Origin: Kingdonia uniflora
Taxonomy: Eukaryota > Streptophyta > Magnoliopsida > Ranunculales > Circaeasteraceae
Length of the DNA: 64,000 bases
Assembly (NCBI GenBank): GCA_014058105.1
Contig: JACGCM010001954.1
Span: 1,860,001 to 1,924,000 of the forward strand
Reading direction: 5' to 3'
The position numbers and the translations under genes were made by a program. Every line of letters starts with the position of its first letter. The first letter of the stretch is position 1. Below are positions 22,441 to 33,334 of this stretch, piece after piece. Under the pieces are notes generated by a model. That model saw nothing but the letters and a program-made list of their open reading frames with translations, ran no database searches and had not been told where the DNA came from.

Positions 22441-22880
22441 AAATCCATAACAATAATATTAACCACAGACTAAATTAGTGACATATACCGTGAATATGTC
22501 TGTGACAAAATAATTACCATGGATAAACTCAGTACTACAATATATGACAGCCATAGATTTGATCAGTGGCAAAAAAATCTCACACCTATTTTACTACAGA
22601 CCTCCAACACGGACAATATCTGTGGTAAAATAATTGCTACGGTTAAACTCAGTAGTATGAAATATGATAACCACAAATTTAATCCGTGGTAAAAAAATGT
22701 CATACCCATTTTACTTCAGACCTCTACCACGGACAATATCTGTGGCAAAATAATTGCTACAGATAAACTCTGTAGTACAATATATGACAAAACTATAGAT
22801 TTGATCCGTGGCAAAAAAATTACCACACCCATTTTACTATAGACCCCACCATACCCTTAGACCATGGCAAATAACATTTT
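22441..22880 (+). repeat. CACTA right sub-terminal repeats, about four 120-bp units
   Basis: Units start near 22441, 22561, 22681 and 22802. Each has CTGTGG-or-similar + AAAATAATT, TAAACTC.GTA, ATATGA and ATCCGTGG (or close forms), plus a CCACGG...TGTGG inverted pair. The register is exactly 120 bp for the first three. They fit TNPA binding sites. Confidence 0.88.
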
Positions 22881-22924
22881 TCCATAGACTAAGTCCGTGA
22901 TATTTTGTTAAAATTGGTGTAGTA

Positions 22925-22927
22925 AAC
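22925..22927 (+). repeat. Target-site duplication AAC, right copy
   Basis: Immediately follows TTGGTGTAGTA; pairs with 5283-5285. Confidence 0.85.
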
Positions 22928-23480
22928 TGCCTATTCTTTAATCGATATTTGAGGCTCGAATGTAATGTCGTATTCGCTTAGGAAAACAGACCATTGTTGA
23001 ACCCATCATAACTTTTATTTGGACAGCACAAGTTTGAGGGGGAATTTGGTAATTACTTCGACAGGGTATGCTTGGAAATAAGGTCAAAGTTTTTAGGAAC
23101 TATGCACCAGGGCCAGCAACTGCTTCTCAGTTGTTGTCTATCTTTTTCAATAGGCAAGAAATTTTTGGCGATCTTGGAAAGCTAATTCGCATTCTGGGGT
23201 CTAGATGATTTCCAAGGGTTACTTTTTTGTCATTGTTGACGGGTTTCCCCAAAGGAGGTAAAGAAGTTTGCATCAATTAGATGACTTGCAGATAAATTTG
23301 TGAAGAGCTGCGACTTCCTCTGTAAGTTTCTAGACATCTTTTTTTATTCGGGATGATGGCATGACCATAAGTATTTTGATTTGTACTGGATCGATTTCGA
23401 TCCCTCTTTTTCTTACCAGATGTTCCTAGAATTTCCCTGATACAGCCCCAAATTGACATTTTTCAGGGTTTAACTTCATG
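22928..23480 (-). pseudogene. RT C-terminal / RNase H N-terminal part (Tat copy A, right of CACTA)
   Basis: Minus-strand reading gives QQWSVFLSEYDITFEPQIS, followed by the linker into the RNase H half at 5282. The wider part has stops throughout. In copy B the same place reads QESSNSLFSLANMTFPS-like in a decayed form and then ADFLADFPV. It belongs to gag-pol of copy A. Confidence 0.75.
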
Positions 23481-23533
23481 TGATATGTTCGAAGAATGCC
23501 GAAGATTGTTTGTAGGTGGCTACAATGATCTTC

Positions 23534-24100
23534 TCACTTCAGGCTTTTGTTGATCATGTCGTCGATGTAGACCTCCATGATTTTGCCCAAGTGATCTTTA
23601 AACATTTTTGTGACAATTCTTTGACATGTTGCATCTGTATTTTTCAATCCAAAAGGCATGACCGTGTAACAGTAAAGGCCTTTTTCTGTTACGAATGTAG
23701 TCTTCACTTGATCTTCTTCGATAAGAAGAATTTGATTATATCCCGAAGCCGCCTCCATCATTTAAATAAGTTCATGTCATGCTACGGAGTCGAGGAGGTG
23801 TGGAATCAAAGGTAGGGGAAAGGTATCTTTAGGTGTGAATTTATTTGGTTCCGTGAAATCCACAAAGATCCTTATTTTTTCATTCTCTTTTGAGACAGCT
23901 ATGATGTTTGAGACCCACTTTGGATATTTATCTTCTCGAATGAATCCCACTCGAAGTGGCTTATTAATCTCTTCATTAACTACTTCCTCGAGCTTGGGGG
24001 CTAGGTTACGACGCTTTTGCACTAAAGCTTTGTTATCTGTTATTAGGATTAATGTATGGCATGAAACTGATGGGTCAATTCTTGGCATCTCTTGACAAGA
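23534..24100 (-). pseudogene. Reverse transcriptase (Tat copy A)
   Basis: Minus strand. First segment 23777-24088: PRIDPSVSCH, VNEEINKPLRVGFIRE, YPKWVSNIIAV and RIFVDFTEPNKFTPKD. A stop then leads to 23534-23761 with ASGYNQILL, MPFGLKNTDATCQRIV and the catalytic-box equivalent VYIDDM. It matches copy B segment by segment. Inactive as read. Confidence 0.9.
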
Positions 24101-24605
24101 CCAAGCAAAGATGTCGACGTTCTTCTTTAATAGTTGTTGAAGGGTTTCTCTTTCTTCTATGGAGAGCCAATAAATGTATTTCTTCCTAGTCCATCAAGGT
24201 TTATGGATTCGACTGTTTCAGTATCGTGTTGCTCGAATGCTGAAGGTGGCTCTTATAGTAATTGCTATGCCCTTAGAGGTTTTGATGCATGAGTGTTTGT
24301 AGTAGTATTTTCGCACATTCATGCCACAGCTTGACTCCCTTTAATTTTATAGACTCTACAATCTGTTAGAAAATGTAATGCCAGATGATATGTCGAAGGT
24401 ACAACCTTGATAGAATAAAGCCAGCTTCTTCCTAAGATTCCCAAGTATTTTTATTTTAACATCGATGACAATGAATTTAACGAAGGTGGTTTTTTGGCCC
24501 TGCTTAAATAGTCAATGTGATTTCTCCCAAAGATGATCCTTTTAAACCATTAAATGCTGTATTGGTTGTTGTTGAAGCTTTGACTAAATCCTTGAGGCTT
24601 AGGAC

Positions 24606-24960
24606 TTAAATCGTTCTCTTCAATAGTATGTTAGCCGCTTTTCTAGTGTAGACGAGGAGCGTGTGTAAGTAGTCTTGTCCTACTTTGAGCATTATCACCA
24701 ACGGGTTATCATGTGGGTATTTGATGTAATTAGTGTCGTAGTCTTCGAAAGAAATGTGAAATGGGTGTTTGGCTTTGCTGAAGCTGGGTAGAAGTTTGGT
24801 AGATTTTTCAGATGATGTCATCTTGCAGCAGGATGTGATTCTGTCATCTTTCTTTCGCTTCTTACCTTTTTCAATCTCAATCATATAAAAATGGCATGCT
24901 TAACCTTGTCCCTGTTCTTGTTCGACTTCTTTTCTTTTTTGTTTCTGCTTCGAGAAACTT
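24606..24960 (-). pseudogene. Aspartic protease (Tat copy A), active site lost
   Basis: Minus strand: KMTSSEKSTKLLPSFS, ISFEDYDTNYIKYPHDNPLV, MLKVGQDYLHTLLV, then YTRKAANILL where copy B has DTGSATDVLF. The catalytic DTG is thus replaced. Confidence 0.82.
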
Positions 24961-26580
24961 CTAGACATCAATTATATACTCGTGGAGCCTCCATGCTAGG
25001 ACAATACGGTAAAAAAAATGTATAAAAGAGTAACAATTGTCAGTTTCATGGCTATTGACATTATTATACTGGCATAAGATTTTATTCGGGATGCCTAGAA
25101 TTTCCTGTACTTCTTGAAATAACTCATCCCCTCATAGTATAGGTAAGATGATAATCAGGGTGGTCGTCATAGGAGACAGGACTGGGATACGTCTATCTTT
25201 TTTCTTGTCTTTTATTTTGACGTTGTCGTTGTACTGCCCACATTGTTTCACAATAACATTGTGTGTAGGATTTGAGCATGGCTGTGAAAGCACGTCGTTG
25301 GAATGAATGACGGAAGATATTTTCATTTTATCTTTCTTGGACCGCTCGAGCTCGATGTAGTTATTAACCACATCTATCATTTACGTGACTATTTTAATTT
25401 GTGAAGCGTAAGCTCTTTTTAAACTTTAGAATCGATGTAGAGTGCTGAGGTGAATGCTGATACGATAATCTTTGGATCCGAATTCCCAATCTTCCATGAT
25501 TCTTGCAAGAAATGCTTGTAAAAGTTAATTATTATTTCCTTCACACCTTGTTCGAAAAAGAACAAAAAATTAACTGTTATTTCATGCCCTTTAGCATGGG
25601 CGTAGTTTGATTTGAATAGTTGTTATTACTGGACGAAGCTGGTTATCGATCCTTCAGGAATGGTTCGAAACCACCTGAGAGGCTCTTCTTTGAGGCTCAT
25701 ATTAAAGTAATGGCATAACATGTGATCAAGTTTATAGTCTAGACTGACTGCTGCTTTGAAGTGACGAACGTGGGTTAGAGGGTCGGTGAGACCATCATAT
25801 TGATGAAATTTTAACATTTAAAAGTTATCTAGAATTGGCATGACTTTGAGGTGAAAGGAGATAGGATTTCTCTCGATCCTACCCAGAATGAATTTTCGAC
25901 TAGGATTGCCATAATGTATTACCTGAATTTAATTTTTTAAGTTATCCAAGGTAATGAATTGTGAGTAAAGGTTTAGTACAAATGTAACTTGAGGATCAAA
26001 ATATTCTTGTCCTTCTGGGCCCAACCGTTCTCTAATTGGTCGTCTCAGAGGAGGTGGTGGGGCTTAGTGGCGTGTTCGTTGACTTCCCTGGGTTGTCGAT
26101 GGTGATGATGTGAGGCTAAAATACTGTGATACTCTATTTGGGTTACTTGATAGGGATCTTGAAGTTCAATTTTGTTCTTCCCTTGGTATGTTCTCTCTTT
26201 GTGAAGCTCTGGATCGATGATCACTTCTGACTTGGGGAGGCCATCCTTGTTGAACAGTGAATCAATCTTGTTACCTTCGCAGACTTTCCATTTCTTTCTG
26301 ATAAGCTTGGCTCTATTCTTCCAGGGCTTTCCTCCTTTCGTCTCTCTTGACTTGGAGGGCTTGAGTATAAATTCTTTGATCTTTAAGCCACTGGATCCTG
26401 TCAGACTCCACCTGCTTCTAAAAGCTCGATAATGGCATTGTGTAAATTAATTGTTTTTGGTGAAACGCCAGTTGGAATGCCTTCGCTGTTCCTCTAGGTA
26501 ATGGAGGTACTTCTAAGGTTCATATTGGTCATGGTAGTGACTATTTAGGATGAGATTTAGTAAAGAAAAAAGTAGGCTTT
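24961..26580 (-). pseudogene. Gag (Tat copy A)
   Basis: Capsid-type remnant on the minus strand. The best part is 25626-25817: FHQYDGLTDPLTHVRHFKA and LKEEPLRWFRTIPEGSI, which matches copy B (YAGLTDPLTHVRHFNA). Other blocks at 25130-25530 are broken by frameshifts, among them IDVVNNYIELERSKKDKMK near 25330-25380. The leader of the element lies at the right end, next to the PBS. Confidence 0.78.
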
Positions 26581-26597
26581 CCACAGACGGCGCCAAT
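26581..26597 (-). other. Primer-binding site (Tat copy A)
   Basis: On the minus strand ATTGGCGCCGTCTGTGG directly after the LTR, identical in its core to the site in copy B (47645-47665). Confidence 0.82.
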
Positions 26598-27081
26598 TGT
26601 AATGGCTTGTTTTCTAGTTGGTAAACTTTGTTAATACTTTTTGTAATAAGGTTATGATGATTTCGTAAATAAAGCTAGAACACACTAGATTTTACGTGGA
26701 AGCCCACTAAAATCTAAGAAAAGCCATGACCTCGAGGAGGATTTTAAGATATAAATCCAATATGTGCTAGGTTATTACAATTGCAGAGAGATTTAATAAG
26801 TATAGTCAGGAATGATAAAAATAGCGAATCCCCAGTTGATGTATGCACTGCCTGTATTTATAATAGATGCAGGCAATTACAAATAATTGGTCTCCTAGTT
26901 TAATGGGTGGTGGACGAACTTTACGGCTCATGTGCAACGGTTCTTTTTGACCAAGTGTAACGGTTAGTGTAGGGGGTCGAGATCTGTAATCATAGACCTA
27001 CTACCTTCTCGAATATATCGTATACCTTCGACATGGTTCAGCTAGCTTCTCCTTATCAAGTCTGAGGAATATGCTACTATA
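26598..27081 (-). repeat. 5' LTR of Tat copy A
   Basis: On the minus strand it starts TATAGTAGCATATTCCTCAG and ends CATTACA. Copy B's 5' LTR starts TGTAGTAGCATATTCCTCAG and also ends CATTACA. Length is 484 bp. Bases 27082-27086 (TTTAC) would be the TSD; its partner is outside the window. Confidence 0.8.
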
Positions 27082-27086
27082 TTTAC

Positions 27087-27817
27087 CTTTAAGGTTTTCG
27101 TGAAAGGCAATTTTAAGGTTTTAGAAACGATAAAATTTCTCTGGTTTCTTGATCAATATATTATAACAAATCTGGTCTTTAATTGATCACCATTCTTCTG
27201 AGAAAATATCTATTTTGAATGTTTTGGATCTCAATTGCCATAATTATAAATTGCAAGTGATTGATTCTCAAATTTCTATTCTCCTCTGCGATCTTTTGTT
27301 ATGTAGATCAGTCTGATTCTGTAATGGTGGATTCAAGTAGAATGGATCAATCACACATACCAAATAGCAATGATAGAGTTGAATCAGAGAATAATATTCA
27401 ATCAGATCCAAATCAAATTGAAGAGGTAGCCCGATCTCAAATTACATCTTTAACTTATGCTAGTATAATAAAATAGCAACCCATGGTAAAAAAAGACATC
27501 TATAGTTGGTACTAGTAACATGAAGGGAGTAGAAACAACTGAATCAAGTGGATAAGGGTTCTAATAGTGTCAATTATGTTTTCATTCATAGAGTTCTTAT
27601 GTTTCAAAAGGTATAGTAAGACTATAGTATTATGAACCCAATTTCAGCATGGATAAGGGTTGTGTTCTGCAGAGATCCTAGAAGGGCACATCCTTCAATG
27701 AAAGGAATCTGTTATAGGTTACTTTGTTGGCTCTGGAATCCCATTTTACATGGTGAGAGATGGAGTTAGAGAGCTTTGGGGTGTAAGATGTACTCTTGCA
27801 ATATAAGTTCAGGATTC
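27087..27817 (+). pseudogene. L1-type LINE, ORF1 part 1 (DUF4283-like)
   Basis: Left piece of a LINE that is split three ways. A short N-terminal region is open at 27315-27476 (DSSRMDQSHIPNSNDRVES). The DUF4283-like nucleic-acid-binding domain follows after frameshifts: SVIGYFVGSGIPFYMVRDGV and RELWGVRCTLAI near 27705-27800. The reading VQDSN then meets a chromovirus-like element and goes on at 33335 as YSFTFGNLIERDKVLEGGPW-like sequence. This is the usual N-terminal domain of plant LINE ORF1 proteins. Confidence 0.75.
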
Positions 27818-27822
27818 AAATT
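27818..27822 (+). repeat. TSD AAATT, left copy (chromovirus-like element)
   Basis: Matches 33330-33334 at the far end of the element; removing the element and one copy restores the LINE reading frame. Confidence 0.85.
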
Positions 27823-28203
27823 TAACAAAGAGTTGGAGCAGAAAAATTCCAAATCCGTGAGGGAAATAAATGTTTTGCTGGTTAAACAAAGTAGAACTAT
27901 GAGAAATAAAGAGAAATACTTGATTGATTAATGACTGAATGAATTTTACAGTATAGAAATTGGCCTTTTATTGGCTTGCAATTATTAATCTAATTAAACA
28001 CCGCTAAACAAGAAGTTATAGAACTTCTCATATTCCTAATTAAACTCAAATTAAAACCCACTAAAATATTAATTATTAAAGGTTACCAAACCTTCTAACT
28101 TCCAAGTCCCTTGACATTCCGATGGATTGGGTTTATGTTTGGACTTAGCTCGAATGGCCCACATGTATGGGCTGATTGGGCTTTATCTTGGTAATCTGCA
28201 TCA
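27823..28203 (-). repeat. 3' LTR of the chromovirus-like element
   Basis: 381 bp. Plus-strand left end TAACAAAGAGTTGGAG, right end GGTAATCTGCATCA. It pairs with 32941-33329; both share long words such as AGAAGTTATAGAACTTCTC. Confidence 0.9.
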
Positions 28204-29530
28204 TTCTCACATTGTTGATAAAAACTCGGGCTCGAGTTTACTAAAAGCAAAACCTCCTGAGTATCTACGTGATAGGGATAGAGATCCAAAACATTGAATG
28301 TGGAAGAAATGTTGTAACCATTGGGTAAATTAATGACATACGTGCTATCATTATCTTCTTAAGAATCTCGCAAGGCCCAATCTTCTTTATCTTCAGCTTA
28401 TTATAAGTTATAACCGGAAAACGTTCTTTACGTAAGTTTACCATTACTTTATCCCAAACCTCAAAAGTATGGAATCGACGATGTTCATCGACATATGTTT
28501 TGTATTTGGCATTGGAAACTTCAATGTTCTTTGTAGTCATCTTGTGGATTTTGGTAACTTGATCAAGAAATTCATTAGCCAAAGAACTAACACCCAGAAC
28601 GTGAGGAAGACTTGCCAAATCAAGGGCATGCTAAGGAACGACGGTATAAACAATCTGAAAAGGTGAGAAACCGGTTGTGCGACTTTTAGAACAATTATAA
28701 GCAAACTCTGCATGAGGAAGACACAAGTCCCATTGTCTGGGTTTTGCACTAGAAAGAGCCTGAACTAGATTACCCAATGCACGATTTATCACTTCCGGTT
28801 GGCCGTCGGTTTGTTGATGTGGGGTACTACTAAACTTTAAAGATGTAGCTAAGCATCGCCAAAGTGTTTGCCAAAAATAACTCAAAATCTTGGTATCCCT
28901 ATCCGAAGTGATAGATTGAGGAATGCCGTAAAGACGCGCAATTTCCTTGAAAAATAAATTAGCAATGTGTGCCGCATCATGCGTCTTTATACAAGATATA
29001 AAGTGAGTTATTTTTGAATAACGATCGCAACTATGAAAACTGAATCAACACCACGTTGGGGTCGAGGAAGACCTAAAACAAAGTCCATAAAATTTTTGGT
29101 CCATGTTGATTCTGGGATCGGAAGAGGAGTATAAAGACCCGTATTTTGTACGTGACCTTTGGCTTGCTAAAATATGAAACACTTTCAAACAAAATCCGCA
29201 ACATCTTTCTTCAAAGATGGCAAAAAATATCGTTCTTTAACAAAGGCAATTGTTTTATTTCTACCCAAATGACCACCAAGTTCGCCGCCATATAACTCCT
29301 TGATAACATATTCGCGCAAGGAACCTTGAGGAATACAAAGATGAATGCCATTAAAAAGAAAACCATCATGTAAGACAAAATTGGCTATACCTCCTTGATT
29401 ATTGTTGCATGTAGCCCACATCTCTGCAAAATTTGGATCATCCGCATATAGCTCCTTGAGATAATCAAAAGCAATGATGGAAGAATGAACGGTAATAAGA
29501 GGAGATGCACGATAACTCAAAGTATCGGTG
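28204..29530 (-). pseudogene. Integrase and C-terminal region (chromovirus-like element)
   Basis: Minus strand. Zinc-binding part at 29185-29520: GSLREYVIKELYGGELGGHL, GRNKTIAFVKERYFLPSLKK. Core: [20 protein letters not shown] and further blocks with stops; HINKPTANRK near 28810; then LPHAEFAYNCSKSRTTGFSP (28690-28700 region), and the C-terminal GPCEILKKI plus LDLYPYHVDTQ. Frameshifts make it non-functional. Confidence 0.88.
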
Positions 29531-30720
29531 ACCTTGTTTTGCTTATGGGATTTATGTTTGTTGGAAAAGTTGAATTGCTGAATTTTGGCAATCTAACGAG
29601 CATGCATACGATTTTTATTTGTGCTGCTTTGAATGTACTTGAGTGCTTCATGATCGATGTACAATATAAATTCACGTTGAAGCAAATAATGCTTCCAATG
29701 TTTAAAAGCTCTAACAACCGAATAAAATTCCAATTCATTAGGAGTTCATATTCGGCGAGCATCACATAAGTTCTCACTATAATATTCAAATGGGCCTCCC
29801 TTCTTGAGACAAAGCCGCACCAACACCAATAGCGGATGTATCACAATCTACCTCAAATATTTAAGTAATACCGGGCATAGCAAGTACGAGAGCCGTGAAA
29901 TGTTTTGCTTTAAGAATCACAAAACTTTCTTCGGCTTCAGAAGACCAAATGAGGCGAGGATGTTTCAAACAATCTGTGAGAGGAGAAGCAATATCAAAAA
30001 TATTACGCACAAAACGCTGATAAAATGTGGTCAAACTATGGAAATATCAAACATCAATGATTGTCTTTGGTGTAGGCCACTCGCAAATAGCCTTGACCTT
30101 ATCCTCGTCAACATGAAAACCGTTGGCGAAAATAACAAAACCTAAGAAGATAAGAGTACATTACATAAATGTGCATTTCTTGAGTTGGATTTGGAGAGAG
30201 TTTTCATGGAGAACCTTGAGGACTTATGATAGATGATTAATATGAACCTTCTCATCCTTGTTATAGATCAAAATATCATCAAAATAAACTACAACAAACG
30301 TTCCCAAAAATGGCTTCAAACCCACGTTCATTAGCCTCATAAAGGTGCTAGGAGCGTTCGGCAATCATCACCAAGCCGAAGTCAAATTTAATGGTACCCA
30401 CTCTAAAGATCAATTTTGGAAAAAACCTTAGATCTCACAAGCATATTAAGCATATCATCGAGATGAGGAGTTGGGAAGCGAAACCACACGGTAATTTTGT
30501 TGATTGCTCTACTATCGACACATACCCCAAGACCTATCTTTTTCTGGAATTAAAAGTGCCAGAACCGTACATGGACCCATATATGGATGAATAAGGCCTT
30601 TCATCAATAGATCTTGGACTTGCTATTGTAAAATAACATGTTCTTTTGGCGCCATACGGCAATGAGGCACGTTTGGTAAGCTAGCACTTGGAACCAAATC
30701 AATATGGCGTTAAATACCCC
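29531..30720 (-). pseudogene. Reverse transcriptase / RNase H (chromovirus-like element)
   Basis: Minus strand with many frameshifts: [20 protein letters not shown] (about 30590), [32 protein letters not shown] (catalytic box, about 30257-30290), FLGFVIFANGFHVDEDKVKA, then RNase H-like DCDTSAIGVGAALSQEGRPI near 29800. Confidence 0.87.
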
Positions 30721-31519
30721 TCATTGGTGGAAGAGAATTTAGGACGTCCGTGGGAAGGATACTTGAAAATTCTTGCAAAAGTGTTTCAACTTGACGTGGC
30801 ACAATAATGGGGTTCGATGCATCGTCTTTAGCCATAAGGGCAACACAAATTCCCGTATTGCCAATATCGTCTTCAATGTCATTATAAATCAAGAAAATTG
30901 CTTTCTCTTTAATGGGAGCATTTGAAGATGCCTTAGACGTCAGGGAAGTGAAGATAAATTTAACTCCACCTTTAGAGAAAGAGTATGTATTTACTCGTCT
31001 ATTATGATCGATATTCAAATCATATAACCATGGCCTACCAAGAAGAATATGACAAGCATCCATAACAACCACATCGCACAAAACTTCATTGTGATAGTTC
31101 CCAACAGAGAAAGGAGTTCGACATTGGGAAACAACTTTGAATGCACAATCATCCTTAATCCAATAAATAGGATAAGGATTTGGATGAGGAAGAATTTTTT
31201 GTCCAAGTTTCTCAACCGTGGATTAAGAAGCGATATTCTCACTAGAACCACCATCAATGATGAACTTGGCAATTTTACTTTGTATCGTGCATTGAAAACA
31301 AAAAATGTTTTTCCTTTGTGAACTGTCACCTTGTTGGGTAAAAAGAAGTTTGCACAATATCAAACATTCAAAACCTTCATCACCATCACACTGCTCAATG
31401 TTGTCATCATTGGAGGGAGTAATCTTATTAGACTTTGTTGTAGAAAGGGCTAAAAAGGATGGATCGTCGTTATGCTCATCAGACACCGGAGGTTCATTCT
31501 CGTGGTGAGTGAAACTCAC
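30721..31519 (-). pseudogene. Protease and linker (chromovirus-like element)
   Basis: Minus strand: KIAKFIIDGGSSENIAS carries the protease active-site position (DGG for DSG/DTG); then WIKDDCAFKV, LCDVVVMDACHILLGRPWLY and YSFSKGGVKFIFTSL. The linker to RT runs to LPTDVLNSLPPMRGI at about 30715. Confidence 0.85.
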
Positions 31520-32436
31520 TCTAATATTTGTATTGCTTTGAGATGGACAAACATTCCATATATGACCTTGTTGATGATAATGATAACAAAAGTCTTATCT
31601 TGGCTGAGCATATGGGTTGTTCGGATTTTCTAATATAGGTTTAGGTTGGGTAGGAAGGGTATTTTGAGGAGGGAAGCAATTGTAGTTAGCAAAAAATTAG
31701 TGGCATTTTGGGTAGTGGAACGGTTAAAATTTGTCGATGAAGGAAGGTTGGAAGATGGGGTGTAGGATTGAGGGGATAAAGAGTACCCATGCTTTGGTGA
31801 TCGCCTAAAGCTTGAAATTCGATTAGCCTTCTTAAGAAATTGTTCCGCCTTTTGAGCCAATTCAATGGCAGTATTCATTGATGAGATTGTTGACATGGAC
31901 ATCTCTTGAATTTGGAATCGTAAGCCACCAATAAAGTAACGATGTTGCTGTACTTCATTCTCTAGAATCCTATTCTGGGTAAATAAACGATAAAAGTAAT
32001 CAAGATATTCGGCTACGGTATGAGCACCTTGTTTTAAATTCTGGAGTTGGTCATACAAGATAACTTCATAATTGGAAGGAAGAAAATGGCGACGTAAATA
32101 TATTTTCATTTGTGCCCAATTTGGAATCGGTAACTTGCCATCTCTACGACGTGCTTCCACAATGCTATCCCACCAAGCATTGGCACTACCCGTAAGTTTG
32201 TAGGCTACAAGAGATGCTTTCTTCTCATCTACAATGTTCATGCAGTCAAAGAATTTTTCTGCCGTAGATAACCAAACGATAAAATCTTCCACATGAAGAT
32301 GACCATTAAAAACCGAAAGATCAACTTTCATTTTGTACTCAAATTGATGAGGTTGTTGGCTGTTATAAGCATGATGTTGTGTACGAAAGGAACCTGGATC
32401 ATGAGGGCGATCGTTAACACCATCAACAAGATCCAT
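31520..32436 (-). pseudogene. Gag (chromovirus-like element)
   Basis: The longest open frame is 31630-32436 (268 codons). It contains MKVDLSVFNGHLHVEDFIVW, LSTAEKFFDCMNI, AYKLTGSANAWWDS and AEYLDYFYRLFTQN, the capsid block typical of plant chromoviruses. A zinc knuckle follows past a stop (CYHYHQQGHIWNVC, about 31545-31590). Start chosen at the first Met of the open frame; real Gag probably starts further upstream (up to about 32880). Confidence 0.9.
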
Positions 32437-32926
32437 ATCATCTACGGTTAGGTCATACTCAATTCGACATAACGGAGAAAGGTAATCCAGAAGATAATTT
32501 GCTTGATTGGTATTTTTTTGTTGACTTTGGTGATGGGGTATAATTTTGTGTTGTTGGTAATGGATAGGTGAAGATGTAAAAGCTTTATGTTGGTGAGTAT
32601 TAGAGGGGTCATGATGGGGATATGGTGAAGCTTGAGAGGTGAAAATTGTTTGAGAAGTTGAAAGGATGGACGAGAAATTGGATTTTAATGAAGAGGGGTC
32701 ATGAGATATTTGTGTGTTTAGGGTGGGGATGAAAGGGATTGAGGATGATGGGGTGGTACCAACTTGAGTAGTAAGCGTCGTGACGGCGTTACTTAGTTGC
32801 TGAATGGATGCCTCGATTTTTTTTGCAAAACTAGTGAGTTCTTACTTTGTAACATAGTTTCCATGACTTTCGTCTTGGGTATGATTTTCTGATTCAATTC
32901 CCGTCATGGTTACAAGCCTACAACCT

Positions 32927-32938
32927 GCTTTGATATCA
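32927..32938 (-). other. Primer-binding site (chromovirus-like element)
   Basis: Minus strand TGATATCAAAGC followed by AGG, two mismatches from the initiator-Met tRNA site used by many plant Gypsy elements; two bases from the LTR. Confidence 0.7.
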
Positions 32939-32940
32939 CT

Positions 32941-33329
32941 TAAGGAATAGTTGGAGTGGAAGAATTCAAAATCCTCGAATCTATGAGGAAAATAAATACT
33001 TTGCTGGTTAAACAAAGGAGAACTATAAGAAATAAAGAAAAATACTTGATTGATTGATGATTGAATGAATTTTACAATATAGAACTTGACCTTTTGTAGG
33101 CTTACAATCATAAATCCAATTGAACACCACTAAGCAAGAAGTTATAGAACTTCTCATATTCCTAATTAAACTCAAATTAAAACCCACTAAAATATTGATT
33201 ATTAAAGGTTACCAAACCTTCTAACTTCCAAGTCCCTTGACATTTCGATGGATTGGGTTTGTGTTTGGAATTGGCTCGAATGACCCACATGTATGGGTTG
33301 ATTGGGCTTTGTCTTGGTAATCTACATCA
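32941..33329 (-). repeat. 5' LTR of the chromovirus-like element
   Basis: 389 bp, matching 27823-28203 with scattered substitutions. Confidence 0.9.
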
Positions 33330-33334
33330 AAATT
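33330..33334 (+). repeat. TSD AAATT, right copy (chromovirus-like element)
   Basis: Pairs with 27818-27822. Confidence 0.85.

Larger units (their letters stand above)
5286..22924 (+). mobile_element. CACTA (En/Spm) DNA transposon, 17.6 kb, with captured gene fragments
   Basis: Left end CACTACACCAA, right end TTGGTGTAGTA: inverted termini that match except for the last base, flanked by AAC on both sides. Sub-terminal repeats occur at the right end (120-bp units). It carries the two usual CACTA genes, tnp2/TNPD (10767-14464) and a TNPA-like gene (14728-21690), both on the plus strand and both broken. The extra cargo is a GLR fragment, a BED/hAT gene copy, a plasmid-type RNA polymerase, and a GDH::WNK fusion. 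CACTA elements are known to carry host gene pieces (transduplication). The mutated terminal base and broken genes suggest it can no longer move by itself. Confidence 0.92.
1..27081 (-). mobile_element. Ty3/Gypsy Tat-lineage LTR retrotransposon, copy A (split by CACTA; 3' LTR outside window)
   Basis: Read on the minus strand, the order is LTR (26598-27081), PBS (26581-26597), gag, protease, RT, RNase H, integrase, then an ORF on the opposite strand. The order protease-RT-RNase H-integrase defines Ty3/Gypsy. The PBS type, the extra antisense ORF after integrase and the roughly 9.5-kb size without the insert point to the Tat lineage. RNase H is interrupted by a CACTA element at 5286-22924; the two halves read on from each other once the insert and one AAC copy are removed. 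The same family occurs at 47145-56738 on the other strand. The 3' LTR should lie left of base 1. All protein domains carry stops or frameshifts, so the copy is not autonomous now. Confidence 0.88.
27823..33329 (-). mobile_element. Ty3/Gypsy chromovirus-like element, complete with both LTRs
   Basis: 5.5 kb on the minus strand: 5' LTR 32941-33329, PBS 32927-32938 (TGATATCAAAGC, close to the initiator-Met type TGGTATCAGAGC), gag, protease, RT, RNase H, integrase, 3' LTR 27823-28203. TSD AAATT on both sides. Gag style and PBS suggest a chromovirus (CRM, Galadriel or Reina type not decided). All domains have breaks. It is inserted in the ORF1 of a LINE. Confidence 0.93.

Noticed and set aside
22441..22880. 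Centromeric-type satellite
   Set aside because: Only about four units, ending just before the CACTA terminus; sub-terminal repeats explain them.
30391..30594. Plus-strand open frames across the chromovirus-like element (29804-30594)
   Set aside because: Shadows of RT and RNase H on the minus strand.
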